A DNA stretch of 64,000 nt, from the NCBI RefSeq assembly GCF_042679305.1, contig NZ_JBHTMP010000023.1, positions 1 through 64,000 on the forward strand. The letters run 5' to 3'. Origin of the DNA: Micromonospora_H sonneratiae (GTDB lineage Bacteria; Actinomycetota; Actinomycetes; Mycobacteriales; Micromonosporaceae). This document shows, in pieces, positions 1 through 8,629 of the stretch. The notes beneath the pieces are model-generated. The model ran no database searches, was not told the origin of the DNA, and saw nothing but the letters and a program-made list of their open reading frames with translations. The stretch's first letter is position 1. Every line of letters starts with the position of its first letter. Made by a program: the position numbers and the translations under genes.

Positions 1-2
1 CC

Positions 3-1364
3 CGCCCGACCCTCGACCTGGCCCGGCAGGCGGCGTACGAGGCGATCGCGGCGGTGCACCGGGATGACGCGTACGCGAACCTGGTCCTGCCGGCGATCCT
101 GCGCGACCGCCGGCTGCACGGCCGGGACGCGGCGTTCGCCACCGAGTTGACCTACGGCACCCTGCGGGCCCTGGGCACCCTCGACGCGATCGTGGCGACG
201 GCGGCCGGTCGCGAGGTGGAGCGCATCGACCCGCCAGCGCGTGACGCGCTACGGCTGGGCGCCTACCAGTTGCTGCACACCCGGGTACCGGCGCACGCGG
301 CCGTCTCCTCGACGGTCGACCTGGTGCGGGCCGTCGCGCCCGGCGCGGTCGGGTTCACCAACGCGGTGCTACGGGAGATCGCCACCAAGGACCTGGACAC
401 CTGGATCGCCCAGGTGGCCCCCTCGGCGGAGACCGACCCGATCGGGCACCTCGCGCTGGCCTACAGCCATCCGCAGTGGATCATCCGGGCGTTCGCCGAG
501 GCGTTGGGCGGTGACCTGGCGGAGACCACCCGGCTGCTGATCGAGGACAACGAGCGTCCCCCGGTGCACCTGTGCGCCCGGCCGGGACGGGCCGACGCGG
601 TCGAGTTGGCCGACGAGGTGGGCGGTGCGCCGGGTGCGTTCTCCCCGTACGCCGTCTATCTGCCGGGCGGCGCGCCCGGTGAGTTGGCGGCCATCGGGGA
701 GGGCCGGGCACACGTCCAGGACGAGGGCTCCCAACTGGTGGCCAACGCGCTGGCGTTGGCTCCGGTCGAGGGGTCCGACAGCCGCTGGCTCGACCTGTGT
801 GCCGGGCCGGGAGGCAAGGCCGGTCTGCTCGGCGCGTTGGCGGCCGAGCGGGGGGCGACGCTCACCGCCGTGGAGGTGGCCGAGCACCGGGCCCGGTTGG
901 TCTCCCAGGCGGTACGGGGATTCCCGGTCACCGTACTGGCCACCGACGGCAGGACGGTGGGTAAGGATCGGGACCTGCCGGAGGCATCGTTCGACCGGGT
1001 GCTGGTCGATGCACCGTGCACCGGTCTCGGCTCGCTGCGGCGGCGACCGGAGTCCCGCTGGCGGCGTCAGCCCTCCGATCTGCCCCCGTTGACCCGGTTA
1101 CAGCGTGAGCTGCTCAGCGCCGCTCTCCGGGCGGTACGGCCGGGTGGAGTGGTCGGCTACGTGACCTGCTCGCCGCACACGGTGGAAACCCATGTGACGG
1201 TTACCGAGGCTGCCCGGCGTAGCGGGGTGCCGGTCGACTTCGTGGACGCGCGGCCACTGCTGCCGTCCGGGATGCCCGGCCTCGGCGACGGACCGACGGT
1301 TCAGCTCTGGCCACAGCGGCACGGCACCGACGCGATGTTCCTGGCGTTGCTGCGTCGCGGCTGA
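3..1364 (+). CDS. rsmB: 16S rRNA (cytosine-967-C5)-methyltransferase RsmB, 5'-truncated by window edge
   Basis: Methylates C967 of 16S rRNA with S-adenosylmethionine. The reading frame is already open at base 3 and the visible N-terminus reads ARQAAYEAIAAVH and DAYANLVLP, typical of the NusB-like RNA-binding domain of the RsmB/Fmu/Sun family, so the true start lies upstream of the window; the GTG at 54 is internal. About 140 residues of NusB-like domain are followed by a Rossmann methyltransferase domain: SAM motif I LDLCAGPGGKAG, motif IV VDAPCTGLGS with its conserved Cys, and motif VI YVTCSPHTVET carrying the catalytic Cys. The C-terminus ends in MFLALLRR, normal for the family. In actinobacteria this gene usually follows fmt; rpe and the rib genes also tend to lie nearby, and do here. 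Confidence 0.95.
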   Translation, partial: RPTLDLARQAAYEAIAAVHRDDAYANLVLPAILRDRRLHGRDAAFATELTYGTLRALGTLDAIVATAAGREVERIDPPARDALRLGAYQLLHTRVPAHAAVSSTVDLVRAVAPGAVGFTNAVLREIATKDLDTWIAQVAPSAETDPIGHLALAYSHPQWIIRAFAEALGGDLAETTRLLIEDNERPPVHLCARPGRADAVELADEVGGAPGAFSPYAVYLPGGAPGELAAIGEGRAHVQDEGSQLVANALALAPVEGSDSRWLDLCAGPGGKAGLLGALAAERGATLTAVEVAEHRARLVSQAVRGFPVTVLATDGRTVGKDRDLPEASFDRVLVDAPCTGLGSLRRRPESRWRRQPSDLPPLTRLQRELLSAALRAVRPGGVVGYVTCSPHTVETHVTVTEAARRSGVPVDFVDARPLLPSGMPGLGDGPTVQLWPQRHGTDAMFLALLRRG

Positions 1365-1494
1365 GGTAGTAGTACGGCGCGACCGCGAGGACGCCGACGT
1401 TCTCCGTGACCGGCTACGGGTGGAGGCGCCTGCACCGAGCAGATCGTGGTCCCGGGGCAGAGCCAGCACGCAAGAGTGCTCATCCGCCGGCGGT

Positions 1495-1542
1495 AACCAA
1501 ATGTGGAGCGGTCCCGGATCCGGGACCGCTCCACATTTGGTT
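1495..1542. terminator. 48-bp perfect palindrome, bidirectional terminator between convergent genes
   Basis: Left arm 1495-1518 and right arm 1519-1542 are exact reverse complements, centred on GGATCC. It lies between the stop of rsmB (plus strand) and the stop of the lipoprotein gene (minus strand), the expected position for a shared bidirectional terminator. There is no separate loop, so in RNA a few central bases would open. The ends are A/T-rich (AACCAAA and TTTGGTT), giving a short U-rich tail in both directions. Confidence 0.75.
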
Positions 1543-1582
1543 GACTCAGCTCGTTCCTACTCTTCTCGACGAGAGGTACGAA

Positions 1583-2476
1583 CTACTTGTAGTTGATCGG
1601 TAGCCCCTTGGTGCCGGCGTCCTTCACCGAGCCGGTCAGGTCGCGGCTGCTGACCCAGACGAAGCACTTGATGCCCCGCTCGCCGGCCTCCCAGTCGGAC
1701 CGGGAGGGGTAGTAGTAGATCGTGCCGGCGCGGTACTTGAGGTCTCCGTCGTTGGGCACCTTGGCGTAGGACGCCACGACGGAGAGGCACTGTCGGTGGG
1801 TCTGGGTGGAGTTCGCCTTCATCGCGTCGAAGGTGCCGTCCGGGGCGGTGTAGATGCCGACGAACTCGCTGCGGTGCTTCGCCGTGCAGGCCACCGGGGT
1901 CATGCTGTCCAACGCACTGCCGGCCAGCTTCGGGGTGAAGCAGGTGTGGGCCAGCTCCGACGTGCTGCTCAGCGCGCCCTTGACACTGCTGGTCCGCGCC
2001 ACGACGTCGTCGTCATCGAGGCTCTCGACCTCGCTGATGTCACACCGGAACCACCGTGCGCCACCGGTCCACGCCTGCTCGCTCGGAAGTACGACGGACA
2101 GGGACAGTCGGGCTCCGCGCCAGTCACCGCCAACTGCCTCGGTCACCTTGGTGTGGCACTCCTGACGAGCGGTACGCATCTCGTCGGAGTCGTTCGACGG
2201 CGGGCTCTCCCGGCTGGTGGCACTGCCGGTGAAGGTGCCGATGTAGAGGGTCTCCGTCTTGTGGGACTGGCCGCAGTCGATGGGCTTGTACGAGCGCAGC
2301 GAGCCGTCCCCCTCCTCCGCGTGGCAGGTGTCAGCGGCAGGTACGAAGATCTTGGCCTCGCCGAGTGCGGCCCAGTTGTTGGTCAGGTCGCCGTCGACGC
2401 CGGCCGGGTTGCCGCAGGCGGTCAGCGCCAGCGCGGTGACGCCGCCCAGGGCGATCGTGGTCAACCACCGTCGCAT
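1583..2476 (-). CDS. Septum_form-domain lipoprotein (copy 1)
   Basis: Predicted exported lipoprotein of 297 residues. The start was set at the ATG at 2476 because a GAGGAGG ribosome site sits just upstream and the product then begins MRRWLTTIALGG, a standard signal peptide ending in lipobox LTAC with the modified Cys at residue 21. A longer open frame upstream has no such support. The mature part has paired Cys-containing blocks (DTCHAEEGDG, PIDCGQSHKTET, VACTAKHRSEFVG, GIKCFVWVS), the pattern of the actinobacterial septum formation domain (PF13845), whose biochemical role is not established. The next gene upstream on this strand is a clear paralogue. Expression probably starts in the 110-bp gap between the two genes, but no clear promoter could be picked. 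Confidence 0.85.
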   Translation of the reverse strand: MRRWLTTIALGGVTALALTACGNPAGVDGDLTNNWAALGEAKIFVPAADTCHAEEGDGSLRSYKPIDCGQSHKTETLYIGTFTGSATSRESPPSNDSDEMRTARQECHTKVTEAVGGDWRGARLSLSVVLPSEQAWTGGARWFRCDISEVESLDDDDVVARTSSVKGALSSTSELAHTCFTPKLAGSALDSMTPVACTAKHRSEFVGIYTAPDGTFDAMKANSTQTHRQCLSVVASYAKVPNDGDLKYRAGTIYYYPSRSDWEAGERGIKCFVWVSSRDLTGSVKDAGTKGLPINYK

Positions 2477-2635
2477 CCGTGCGTCCTCCTCGGGTTTGAC
2501 TGGCCGTTGTCCGGACACAGTATGGATCGTAGGCAGCGAGCCTACGACATTCATGGCGCGGCTGTTTTCGTCGGCTCGCCGATCTTCGATTGCCCGTAGT
2601 GGATTCCTGTTCGATCGGGCGCATTACGGTTGGCG

Positions 2636-3526
2636 CTAGGTGGCCGGTAGCCCTTTGTTGCCAGCACCCTTCATCGACCGGGTGAAGTTGCGCTTGCTGA
2701 TCCAGAGGAAGCAGCGTACGCCCCGGTCGCCGGCCTTCCAGCTTTCCTCGCTGATCGGGTAGACGATCGTGCCGCTGCGGTACTTGAGGTCGCCGTCGAC
2801 GGGAACCTTGACGAAGGCCGCGATGACGGGGAGGCAGCCCCGGTGCATGCGGTCGTAGTCCTTGATGAACGCCTCATACGAACCGTCCGGGGCGGTGTAG
2901 ACGCCGACGAATTCGCTGTCGTGCCGGGTGCTGCAGGCCACCTCCTGCATGGCGTCGATGTCCTCGCCGCGGATCTTCGGGGCGAAACAGCCGAGTCTGA
3001 GGTTGGACGAACCACTCAACGCGCCCTTGAGGCTGGTGGTCCGGTACACCGGCTCGTCGTCGTCCACGCTCTTCGCTTCGCTGACGTCACAGCGGAACCA
3101 GCGGGCGCCACCGCTCCAGCCCGCGACCGATGGCCGGATGAGGGTCATCGTCAGTCGGCCGGTACGCCAGTCCCCGCCGAGGAACTCTGCGGTCCTGGTG
3201 TCACACTCCCGCCAGGCGGCCCGCATGGCCGGCGAACCCTCCGGCGGTCGGGTGGTGCGGCTGGCGTCCTCGCCGGTGAAGGACCCGATATAAGTGGTTT
3301 CCGCCAAATGGCGTTGGCCGCATTCCACCGGTCGGTACATGGTGAGGCTGCCGAACTTCTCGTACAGCGGGTGGCAGGTGCCGGCCTGTGGTACGGCCTG
3401 CTTGGGCTCGCCGAGTGCGGCCCAGTTGTTGGTCAGGTCGCCGTCGACACCACCCGGGTTGGCGCAGCCGGTCAGCGCCAGCATCGCAGCGCTACCCAGG
3501 GCGGTCATGGTCAGCCAGCGTCGCAT
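2636..3526 (-). CDS. Septum_form-domain lipoprotein (copy 2, tandem paralogue)
   Basis: Predicted 296-residue lipoprotein, paralogous to the gene at 1583-2476. The chosen ATG at 3526 gives MRRWLTMTALGSAA and a lipobox LTGC with Cys at residue 21, the same layout as the first copy. The mature N-terminus is shared almost word for word (GVDGDLTNNWAALGE), and the Cys/His blocks recur in the same order (PVECGQRHLAET, VACSTRHDSEFVG, GVRCFLWIS). The stretch encoding the mature N-terminus is almost identical at DNA level (about 2358-2400 versus 3406-3450), while the rest has diverged, so this is an old tandem duplication with local constraint or gene conversion. Function is inferred only from the Septum_form family. 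Confidence 0.85.
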   Translation of the reverse strand: MRRWLTMTALGSAAMLALTGCANPGGVDGDLTNNWAALGEPKQAVPQAGTCHPLYEKFGSLTMYRPVECGQRHLAETTYIGSFTGEDASRTTRPPEGSPAMRAAWRECDTRTAEFLGGDWRTGRLTMTLIRPSVAGWSGGARWFRCDVSEAKSVDDDEPVYRTTSLKGALSGSSNLRLGCFAPKIRGEDIDAMQEVACSTRHDSEFVGVYTAPDGSYEAFIKDYDRMHRGCLPVIAAFVKVPVDGDLKYRSGTIVYPISEESWKAGDRGVRCFLWISKRNFTRSMKGAGNKGLPAT

Positions 3527-3680
3527 CCGTACGCCTCCGTGGTGATCCGGCTGGCTCCGGTTCGCCGTCGCCGCGCGCAGCAGCATACGCGGACCCGGTG
3601 GCCCCACCTTCCGGGTGGTTGTCCTAAGTGTCGGAGGGGGCGTCCGGTGCCGGATGCAGGTTCTCGTCACCGGACGCGGA

Positions 3681-4553
3681 TCATCCAGCGGTACGGGCGT
3701 GCACGATGGCCGAGAAGGGAAGCACCTGATGTGCTCCGCCGAGGTGTCGGTCGGCAAGGTCGGCCGGGTACGCGTGGGAGGCCAGGGTCAGCCCATGGGT
3801 GGCCAGGTACGCCGCCATCTGGTCCGGTTCGATACCGAACGTCAGCGGCTCGCCACGTCGACCGAGGTAGCTGTGGAACTTGGGGGCGTCCACGTGCCGG
3901 GTCGGGTCATGGATGGCGTCGTGATAGAAGTAGTCGAACAGCACGCTCGATCCGGTGGCGAAACGCGATATCTCCCTGAGGGTCGCGGTCACCGCCTGTT
4001 CCGTCAGGTACGGCGTGACCCCCTCCCAGATGAACAGCGACGGTGTGTTGCGATCGGCTCCCGCCTCGTCGAGCGCGGTGGCGAGCGGCTGGCTGTCGAA
4101 GTTGATCGGCACGTAACGCACATGGGCGGGTAGCTGACCGAACAGTTTCCGGGTCTGCTGCTGTTTCCACGCCGACGTGGCGGGATGGTCCAACTCGAAG
4201 ACCCGTACACCGTCGAGTCGTTCCCGGAAGCGGTACGGCCGGCTGTCCGCGCCTGCGCCGAGGATGAACAACTGTCGGACCGCGCCGGACCCCAGTTCGT
4301 CGACGAGCACCGAGTCGATGTGTTTGGTCCGTGCGGTCACGAACCGGTAGAGACCGGGCAGGAGCCGCTCGATGACCGCGACAGAGGCGACGCGTAGGGG
4401 TGCCCAGCGGACCCGGGTCCGAAGTGGCCAGGTGAGGAACTGCTCTGCCAGATGGTCCGGGTTCCGCAACTTCGGGTCCCGCTCGCGTGCCCCCACGGCC
4501 CGCAACGCCGTCACACCCTCGGCGGTATAGCTGCGGCTCGATCCACTCTGCAT
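3681..4553 (-). CDS. Class I SAM-dependent methyltransferase (TIGR00027/LCMT-like family)
   Basis: Putative S-adenosylmethionine-dependent methyltransferase of 290 residues; the substrate is unknown. The N-terminus SRSYTAEGVTALRAVGA and the helical stretch that follows match the leucine carboxyl methyltransferase-like TIGR00027 family that is greatly expanded in actinobacteria. SAM motif I is FILGAGADSRPYRF (about residues 95-108), followed by the acidic VFELDHPATSAWKQ that binds the ribose, and IWEGVTPYLTEQAV as the post-IV motif. It starts with ATG 54 bases after the GntR gene stop on the same strand, so it may be read through from that transcript, but it has no obvious link to peptide metabolism. 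Confidence 0.88.
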   Translation of the reverse strand: MQSGSSRSYTAEGVTALRAVGARERDPKLRNPDHLAEQFLTWPLRTRVRWAPLRVASVAVIERLLPGLYRFVTARTKHIDSVLVDELGSGAVRQLFILGAGADSRPYRFRERLDGVRVFELDHPATSAWKQQQTRKLFGQLPAHVRYVPINFDSQPLATALDEAGADRNTPSLFIWEGVTPYLTEQAVTATLREISRFATGSSVLFDYFYHDAIHDPTRHVDAPKFHSYLGRRGEPLTFGIEPDQMAAYLATHGLTLASHAYPADLADRHLGGAHQVLPFSAIVHARTAG

Positions 4554-4607
4554 GCGCAGATGCTAGAGGAAACCCTTCGATCGTGGGTCACCGAGATCGA
4601 CGGTGAC

Positions 4608-5336
4608 CTAGCCGCCCCGAGTGATCTTGAGGGTCAGTACGTCGGTCCGGACCGTGAGGTGACCGTGGAAGAGGGGAGTACCGTCCGGGCTGTAGCCGAT
4701 CTGGGTGCCGTAGACGAGTGGATGACCGGCCGGTACCCCGAGTCGGACCACCGCCTCCTCGTCGGCCAGGATGGCGGCCATTTCGATCTCCGCCCGGCGT
4801 ACCGGCATGCCGGTGGCGGTGGCCAGGAACTCGAACAGGTCCAGATCGATGCTGACCAGGCCCGACGGATCGATGGCCCGCCCCTCGAAACTGAGCGGCA
4901 GATGGTCCCGGATCCACGCGGCCGGCACCTCGTCCACGGCGAAGAGCCGGTCGACCTGCCACACCGGCGCACCGGGTGGCAGGCCGAGCACGTCGGCGCA
5001 GTCGGCAGGGCAGCCGGTCCGGGTGACCGAGGCGTCCTGCAGGGTCGGCTGATGGCCCGAGGCGGTGATCCGGTCCCGGAGGGCGACCACGTCGCCGATC
5101 GAAACCGGAACGCGGGCGCCGGCGTCGTGCACGAAGGTGCCAATTCCCCAGGTACGGGTGACCACACCCTCCGCGGCGAGCTGACCGAGTACCTCACGGA
5201 CGGTGGCCCGGCTGACCTCGAGGTGATCGGCCAGTTCCCGCTCGTTGGGTAGCTTGTCGCCCGGCCGGAACTCGTTCTCGATCAACACGCGTAGCCGGCC
5301 CTGTGCGGCCTGCAACGTCGTTTCCCGCCGAGCCAT
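4608..5336 (-). CDS. GntR-family transcriptional regulator (HutC/UTRA type)
   Basis: DNA-binding repressor/activator with effector domain, 242 residues. Residues about 1-75 form the winged helix of GntR proteins (FRPGDKLPNERELADHLEVS then RATVREVLGQLAAEGVV), with the wing at RTWGIGTFV. Residues about 85-240 are a UTRA effector domain (VWQVDRLFAVDEVPAAW, VYGTQIGYSPDGTPLFHG). A GAGGTGAG ribosome site precedes the ATG. It lies at the downstream end of the peptide-uptake gene block, same strand, 98 bases after the second M19 dipeptidase, so it is the best candidate regulator of that block. Repeats upstream of the block's first gene (15396-15445) are possible binding sites. The ligand is unknown; a peptide or amino-acid derivative is an inference. 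Confidence 0.9.
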   Translation of the reverse strand: MARRETTLQAAQGRLRVLIENEFRPGDKLPNERELADHLEVSRATVREVLGQLAAEGVVTRTWGIGTFVHDAGARVPVSIGDVVALRDRITASGHQPTLQDASVTRTGCPADCADVLGLPPGAPVWQVDRLFAVDEVPAAWIRDHLPLSFEGRAIDPSGLVSIDLDLFEFLATATGMPVRRAEIEMAAILADEEAVVRLGVPAGHPLVYGTQIGYSPDGTPLFHGHLTVRTDVLTLKITRGG

Positions 5337-5434
5337 CCACTCTCACCTCTTCGCACTTCGCGCTGCCGCCGGTGGCCTACGGAGTGTAGTAGCGCGCCAG
5401 TCGCGGCGTCGATCGGGCCACCGGCCGACCCGGA

Positions 5435-6637
5435 TCACCAGACCTGTTCGAGTACCCGGACGGTGTTCCCACCGATGACCTTGGCGATCTCGTCATCCGA
5501 GTAGTCGTGCTTCACCAGCCAACCGGCGATGTTCCCGAACGCCTCGCCCGGGTTCTCGATACCGGCCACGTACTCCACCCGGGGGTGCTCCGGCCGGTTG
5601 CCGGCGTCGTGGGCGTAGCCACTGGCGTAGGTGACGTGCACGCCCACGTGGTCACCGAACATCGTGTCCGGTCCAAAGGTGACATGGTCGATGCCGACCA
5701 GGTCCACGAGGTACTTGAAGTGGTCCATCACCGACTCGAGCGAGTGGTGCGGGTGGTCGGCCGACAGGGTGGTGTGCGGTGCGGCTTCGATGCCGATCAC
5801 GCCACCCCGTTCGGCGCAGGCCCGGATCACCTCGTCCGGCTTCATCCGCGAGGTGTCCCAGACCGCACGCGCACCGGCGTGGGTGATGAACACCGGCACC
5901 CGACTCGCCTCGATCACGTCCAGCGAGGTCTGGTCGCCGGAGTGCGAGATGTCGATGGCGATGCCGAGCTTGTTCATCCGGTCCACCGCCCGCCGACCGA
6001 AGTGGGTCAGCCCGCCGTCGCGGCGCTCCGAGAGTCCACCACCGAGCATGTTCGCCTGGCTGTACGCGATACCGAGCTGCCGCACGCCGAAGCCGTACAG
6101 GATGTCGATCCGGTCCAGCTCGTTCTCGATCGGGCTGCTGCACTCCAGCCCGGCGACCAGGGCGAGCTGACCGTTGCGCTTCGCCTCGTAGATGTCGGCC
6201 AGCGAGGTGGCCAGCGTGACGTAGTCCTGCTTGTAGATGTCGCTCATCCGCATCCCGAGGGCGTAGATGAGGTCGTTCCACTTCCAGCCGTTCTCGCTGG
6301 TCACACAGGAGGCGCCGGCCATGAAGTTGTCGAACACGGCGGTCAGACCGGAGCGGGACAGTCCTTCGAAGCCGGTGCGCTGACGGGCGGTCCGGTTGTA
6401 TTCGCGCAGCTGCCCCACGTTCTCGGGCAGGACCACCGCGTGCTCGTGCAGCGAGATGGCCATGTGCTCGGTGAGCAGCCGGGTCACCCGCTCGCGCTGC
6501 GCGTCGGACAGGCCGAGGTCGTACTCGGGCACCCGACCGACCTCCTTGGCCAGCGGGAAGACCCGGTAGTCCGAGTGCGGCTCCAGGTACGAGTAGGACT
6601 TGTGGCCCTGGTACCGGGGCGCGGGTTCTTGCAGCAA
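5435..6637 (-). CDS. Membrane dipeptidase-like amidohydrolase, peptidase family M19 (copy 1)
   Basis: Predicted zinc dipeptidase of 400 residues; the family cleaves dipeptides, including D-residue ones. A TTG start is preceded by AGGAGAAG. Recognisable M19 features are the Glu ligand in LALVAGLECSSPIENELD, the histidines in IDISHSGDQTSLDVIEAS and PVFITHAGARAVW, and the loop VIGIEAAPHTTLS. The N-terminal metal motif, usually HxD, reads SLHEHAVV here, so an HxH variant. Last structural enzyme of the peptide-transport block. Its paralogue (14178-15380) opens the same block and the middle third is nearly identical at DNA level. Substrate choice cannot be read from sequence. Confidence 0.88.
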   Translation of the reverse strand: MLQEPAPRYQGHKSYSYLEPHSDYRVFPLAKEVGRVPEYDLGLSDAQRERVTRLLTEHMAISLHEHAVVLPENVGQLREYNRTARQRTGFEGLSRSGLTAVFDNFMAGASCVTSENGWKWNDLIYALGMRMSDIYKQDYVTLATSLADIYEAKRNGQLALVAGLECSSPIENELDRIDILYGFGVRQLGIAYSQANMLGGGLSERRDGGLTHFGRRAVDRMNKLGIAIDISHSGDQTSLDVIEASRVPVFITHAGARAVWDTSRMKPDEVIRACAERGGVIGIEAAPHTTLSADHPHHSLESVMDHFKYLVDLVGIDHVTFGPDTMFGDHVGVHVTYASGYAHDAGNRPEHPRVEYVAGIENPGEAFGNIAGWLVKHDYSDDEIAKVIGGNTVRVLEQVW

Positions 6638-6672
6638 GGCACCTTCTCCTTTTCGGACAGTTGCCGGTCGCC

Positions 6673-7662
6673 CTACGCGGCCAGCGGATAGTGGCAGGCG
6701 ACCGGATGGTTGCCGTCAGCCAGCGGCGGTTCGGTGGTGGCGCAGGTCTCGGTGGCCTGCCAGCAACGGGTACGGAACCGACAGCCGGAGGGCGGGTTCA
6801 CCGGGCTGGGCGGGTCACCGGCCAGCAGGATGCGCTGCCGCGCCGCCCGTCCGGCCGGATCGGGCACCGGCACCGCCGAGAGCAGGGCACTGGTGTACGG
6901 GTGCCGAGGTGCGTCGTACAGCCCCTGCTCGGGGCCGGTCTCCACCAGTTTGCCGAGGTACATCACGGCCACCCGGTCGGAGATGTGCCGCACCACGGAC
7001 AGGTCGTGGGCGATGAAGACGTACGCCACCCCCAGCTCCTCCTGGAGCCGTTCCAGCAAGTTGACCACCTGGGCCTGCACCGACACGTCGAGCGCGGAGA
7101 CCGGCTCGTCGCAGACGATCACGTCCGGTTGCAGGGCGAGCGCGCGGGCGATGCCGATGCGCTGCCGTTGCCCACCGGAGAACTGGTGCGGGTAGCGGTC
7201 CAGGTGCAGGCTCGCGTCGAGGCCGACCAGGTCCAACAGCTCCCTGATCCGGTCCAGCCGGCGGCCCTTGGCCAGCACGTCGGGGTGGATCTCGAACGGC
7301 TGGAGCAGGATCTCCCGGATCGTCCGGCGCGGGTTCAGCGAGGTGTACGGATCCTGGAGGACGATCTGGATCCGTCGGCGCAGCGCCCGCAGTTCCCGGC
7401 CCCTGGCCTTGTGCACCACCGACTCGCCGAAACGCACCTCGCCGGAGGTGGGCTGTTCCAGCCCGACCAGCATCCGGGCCAGGGTGCTCTTGCCACAGCC
7501 GGACTCGCCCACCACACCGAGGGTCTCGCCCCGGCGCAGGTCGAAGGAGACCCCGTCGACGGCCTTGACCACCCCGCCGGAGGTGAACGGAACCCGTCCC
7601 TTGATCGGGAAGTGCTTGACCAGGTTCTCGACCCGTAGCACCACGTCATCGCTGGGTGGCAC
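6673..7662 (-). CDS. Oligopeptide ABC transporter ATP-binding protein (DppF/OppF type)
   Basis: ATPase of the peptide importer, 329 residues. Walker A GESGCGKSTLARMLVGLE (about residues 42-60), signature FSGGQRQRIGIARALALQPD, Walker B VIVCDEPVSALD and the H-loop FIAHDLSVVRHISD are all intact. The C-terminal oligo_HPY extension (VPVPDPAGRAARQRILLAGD) and terminal Cys-rich RFRTRCWQATETC are typical of the F subunit, which often carries an Fe-S cluster in this region. The GTG start lies inside the end of the preceding ATPase gene (17-base overlap), implying translational coupling. Confidence 0.95.
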   Translation of the reverse strand: MPPSDDVVLRVENLVKHFPIKGRVPFTSGGVVKAVDGVSFDLRRGETLGVVGESGCGKSTLARMLVGLEQPTSGEVRFGESVVHKARGRELRALRRRIQIVLQDPYTSLNPRRTIREILLQPFEIHPDVLAKGRRLDRIRELLDLVGLDASLHLDRYPHQFSGGQRQRIGIARALALQPDVIVCDEPVSALDVSVQAQVVNLLERLQEELGVAYVFIAHDLSVVRHISDRVAVMYLGKLVETGPEQGLYDAPRHPYTSALLSAVPVPDPAGRAARQRILLAGDPPSPVNPPSGCRFRTRCWQATETCATTEPPLADGNHPVACHYPLAA

Positions 7663-8629
7663 CGAGCACCTCCTCGTGGTGGTGGCAGGCGCTGGCCCGG
7701 TTGGCGGGCAGCACCTGAAGCGACGGCAGGGTCACCCGACACTCGTCGGTGACCCGGGGACAACGCAGGTGGAACGGGCAACCGGTGGGGAGCCGGGCCG
7801 GGTTGGGTGGGGCACCCGGGATCGCGTACAGCTCCTCGTCACGCCGGTCCACCCGGGGCATCGAGGCCAGCAGCCCCTCGGTGTACGGGTGGGCCGGGCC
7901 GGCGAAGATCTGCTCGACCGTGCCGCGCTCGACGATCCGGCCGGCGTACATCACCGCCACGTCGTCGGCGACCTCGGCAACCACCCCGAGGTCGTGGGTG
8001 ATCAGCAGCAGGCCCATCCCACTGTCCCGCTGGATCTCCGCCAGCAGCTCCATCACCTGGGCCTGCATGGTCACGTCCAGTGCGGTGGTGGGCTCGTCGG
8101 CGATCAGCAGGTCCGGTTCCAGGGAGATGGCCAGTGCGATCATGATGCGCTGGCGCATCCCGCCGGAGAACTGGTGCGGGTAGTCGCGGATCCGGTCCTT
8201 GGCGGCCGGGATACGGACCCGGTCGACCAGCTCGATGGCGCGGCGACGGGCGTCGGCCTTGGACATGCCCCGGCGGACCCGCAGCACCTCCATGATCTGG
8301 TGCCCGACGGTGAAGACCGGGTTGAGCGCGGCCATCGCGTCCTGGAAGACCATGCCGATCTCTTCGCCGCTGATCCGGTCGCGCTGCTTGCGCGGCAGGG
8401 TCAGCAGTTCCCGGCCACGTAGCTGGACCGAACCGCTGATCTGGGCCGGTGGCGTGTCGAGGATGCCCATCACCGCCTGCGCGGTGACGCTCTTGCCGGA
8501 GCCGGACTCGCCGAGGATGGCCAGGGTCTCTCCGGCGTCGACCTGGAGCGACACCCCGTTGACCGCGTTTACCGGCCCGAGCGGGCCGGGGAACGCGACC
8601 CGCAGGTCGGTGATCTCCAAGAGGGTCAT
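7646..8629 (-). CDS. Oligopeptide ABC transporter ATP-binding protein (DppD/OppD type)
   Basis: Second ATPase of the importer, 327 residues. Walker A GESGSGKSVTAQAVMG, Q-loop MVFQDAMAALNPVFTVG, signature QFSGGMRQRIMIALAISLEP, Walker B LLIADEPTTALD and H-loop LITHDLGVVAEVAD are intact. Its C-terminus has the oligo_HPY region (GLLASMPRVDRRDEELYAIP) and cysteines in GCPFHLRCPRVTDEC, as in OppD. The ATG overlaps the TGA of the iminopeptidase-like gene in an ATGA arrangement (8626-8629), so the hydrolase and the transporter ATPases are made together. Confidence 0.95.
   Translation of the reverse strand: MTLLEITDLRVAFPGPLGPVNAVNGVSLQVDAGETLAILGESGSGKSVTAQAVMGILDTPPAQISGSVQLRGRELLTLPRKQRDRISGEEIGMVFQDAMAALNPVFTVGHQIMEVLRVRRGMSKADARRRAIELVDRVRIPAAKDRIRDYPHQFSGGMRQRIMIALAISLEPDLLIADEPTTALDVTMQAQVMELLAEIQRDSGMGLLLITHDLGVVAEVADDVAVMYAGRIVERGTVEQIFAGPAHPYTEGLLASMPRVDRRDEELYAIPGAPPNPARLPTGCPFHLRCPRVTDECRVTLPSLQVLPANRASACHHHEEVLGATQR

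Noticed and set aside
54..1364. GTG at 54 as the real start of rsmB
   Set aside because: The conserved N-terminal helix continues in frame up to base 3, so the gene begins before the window.
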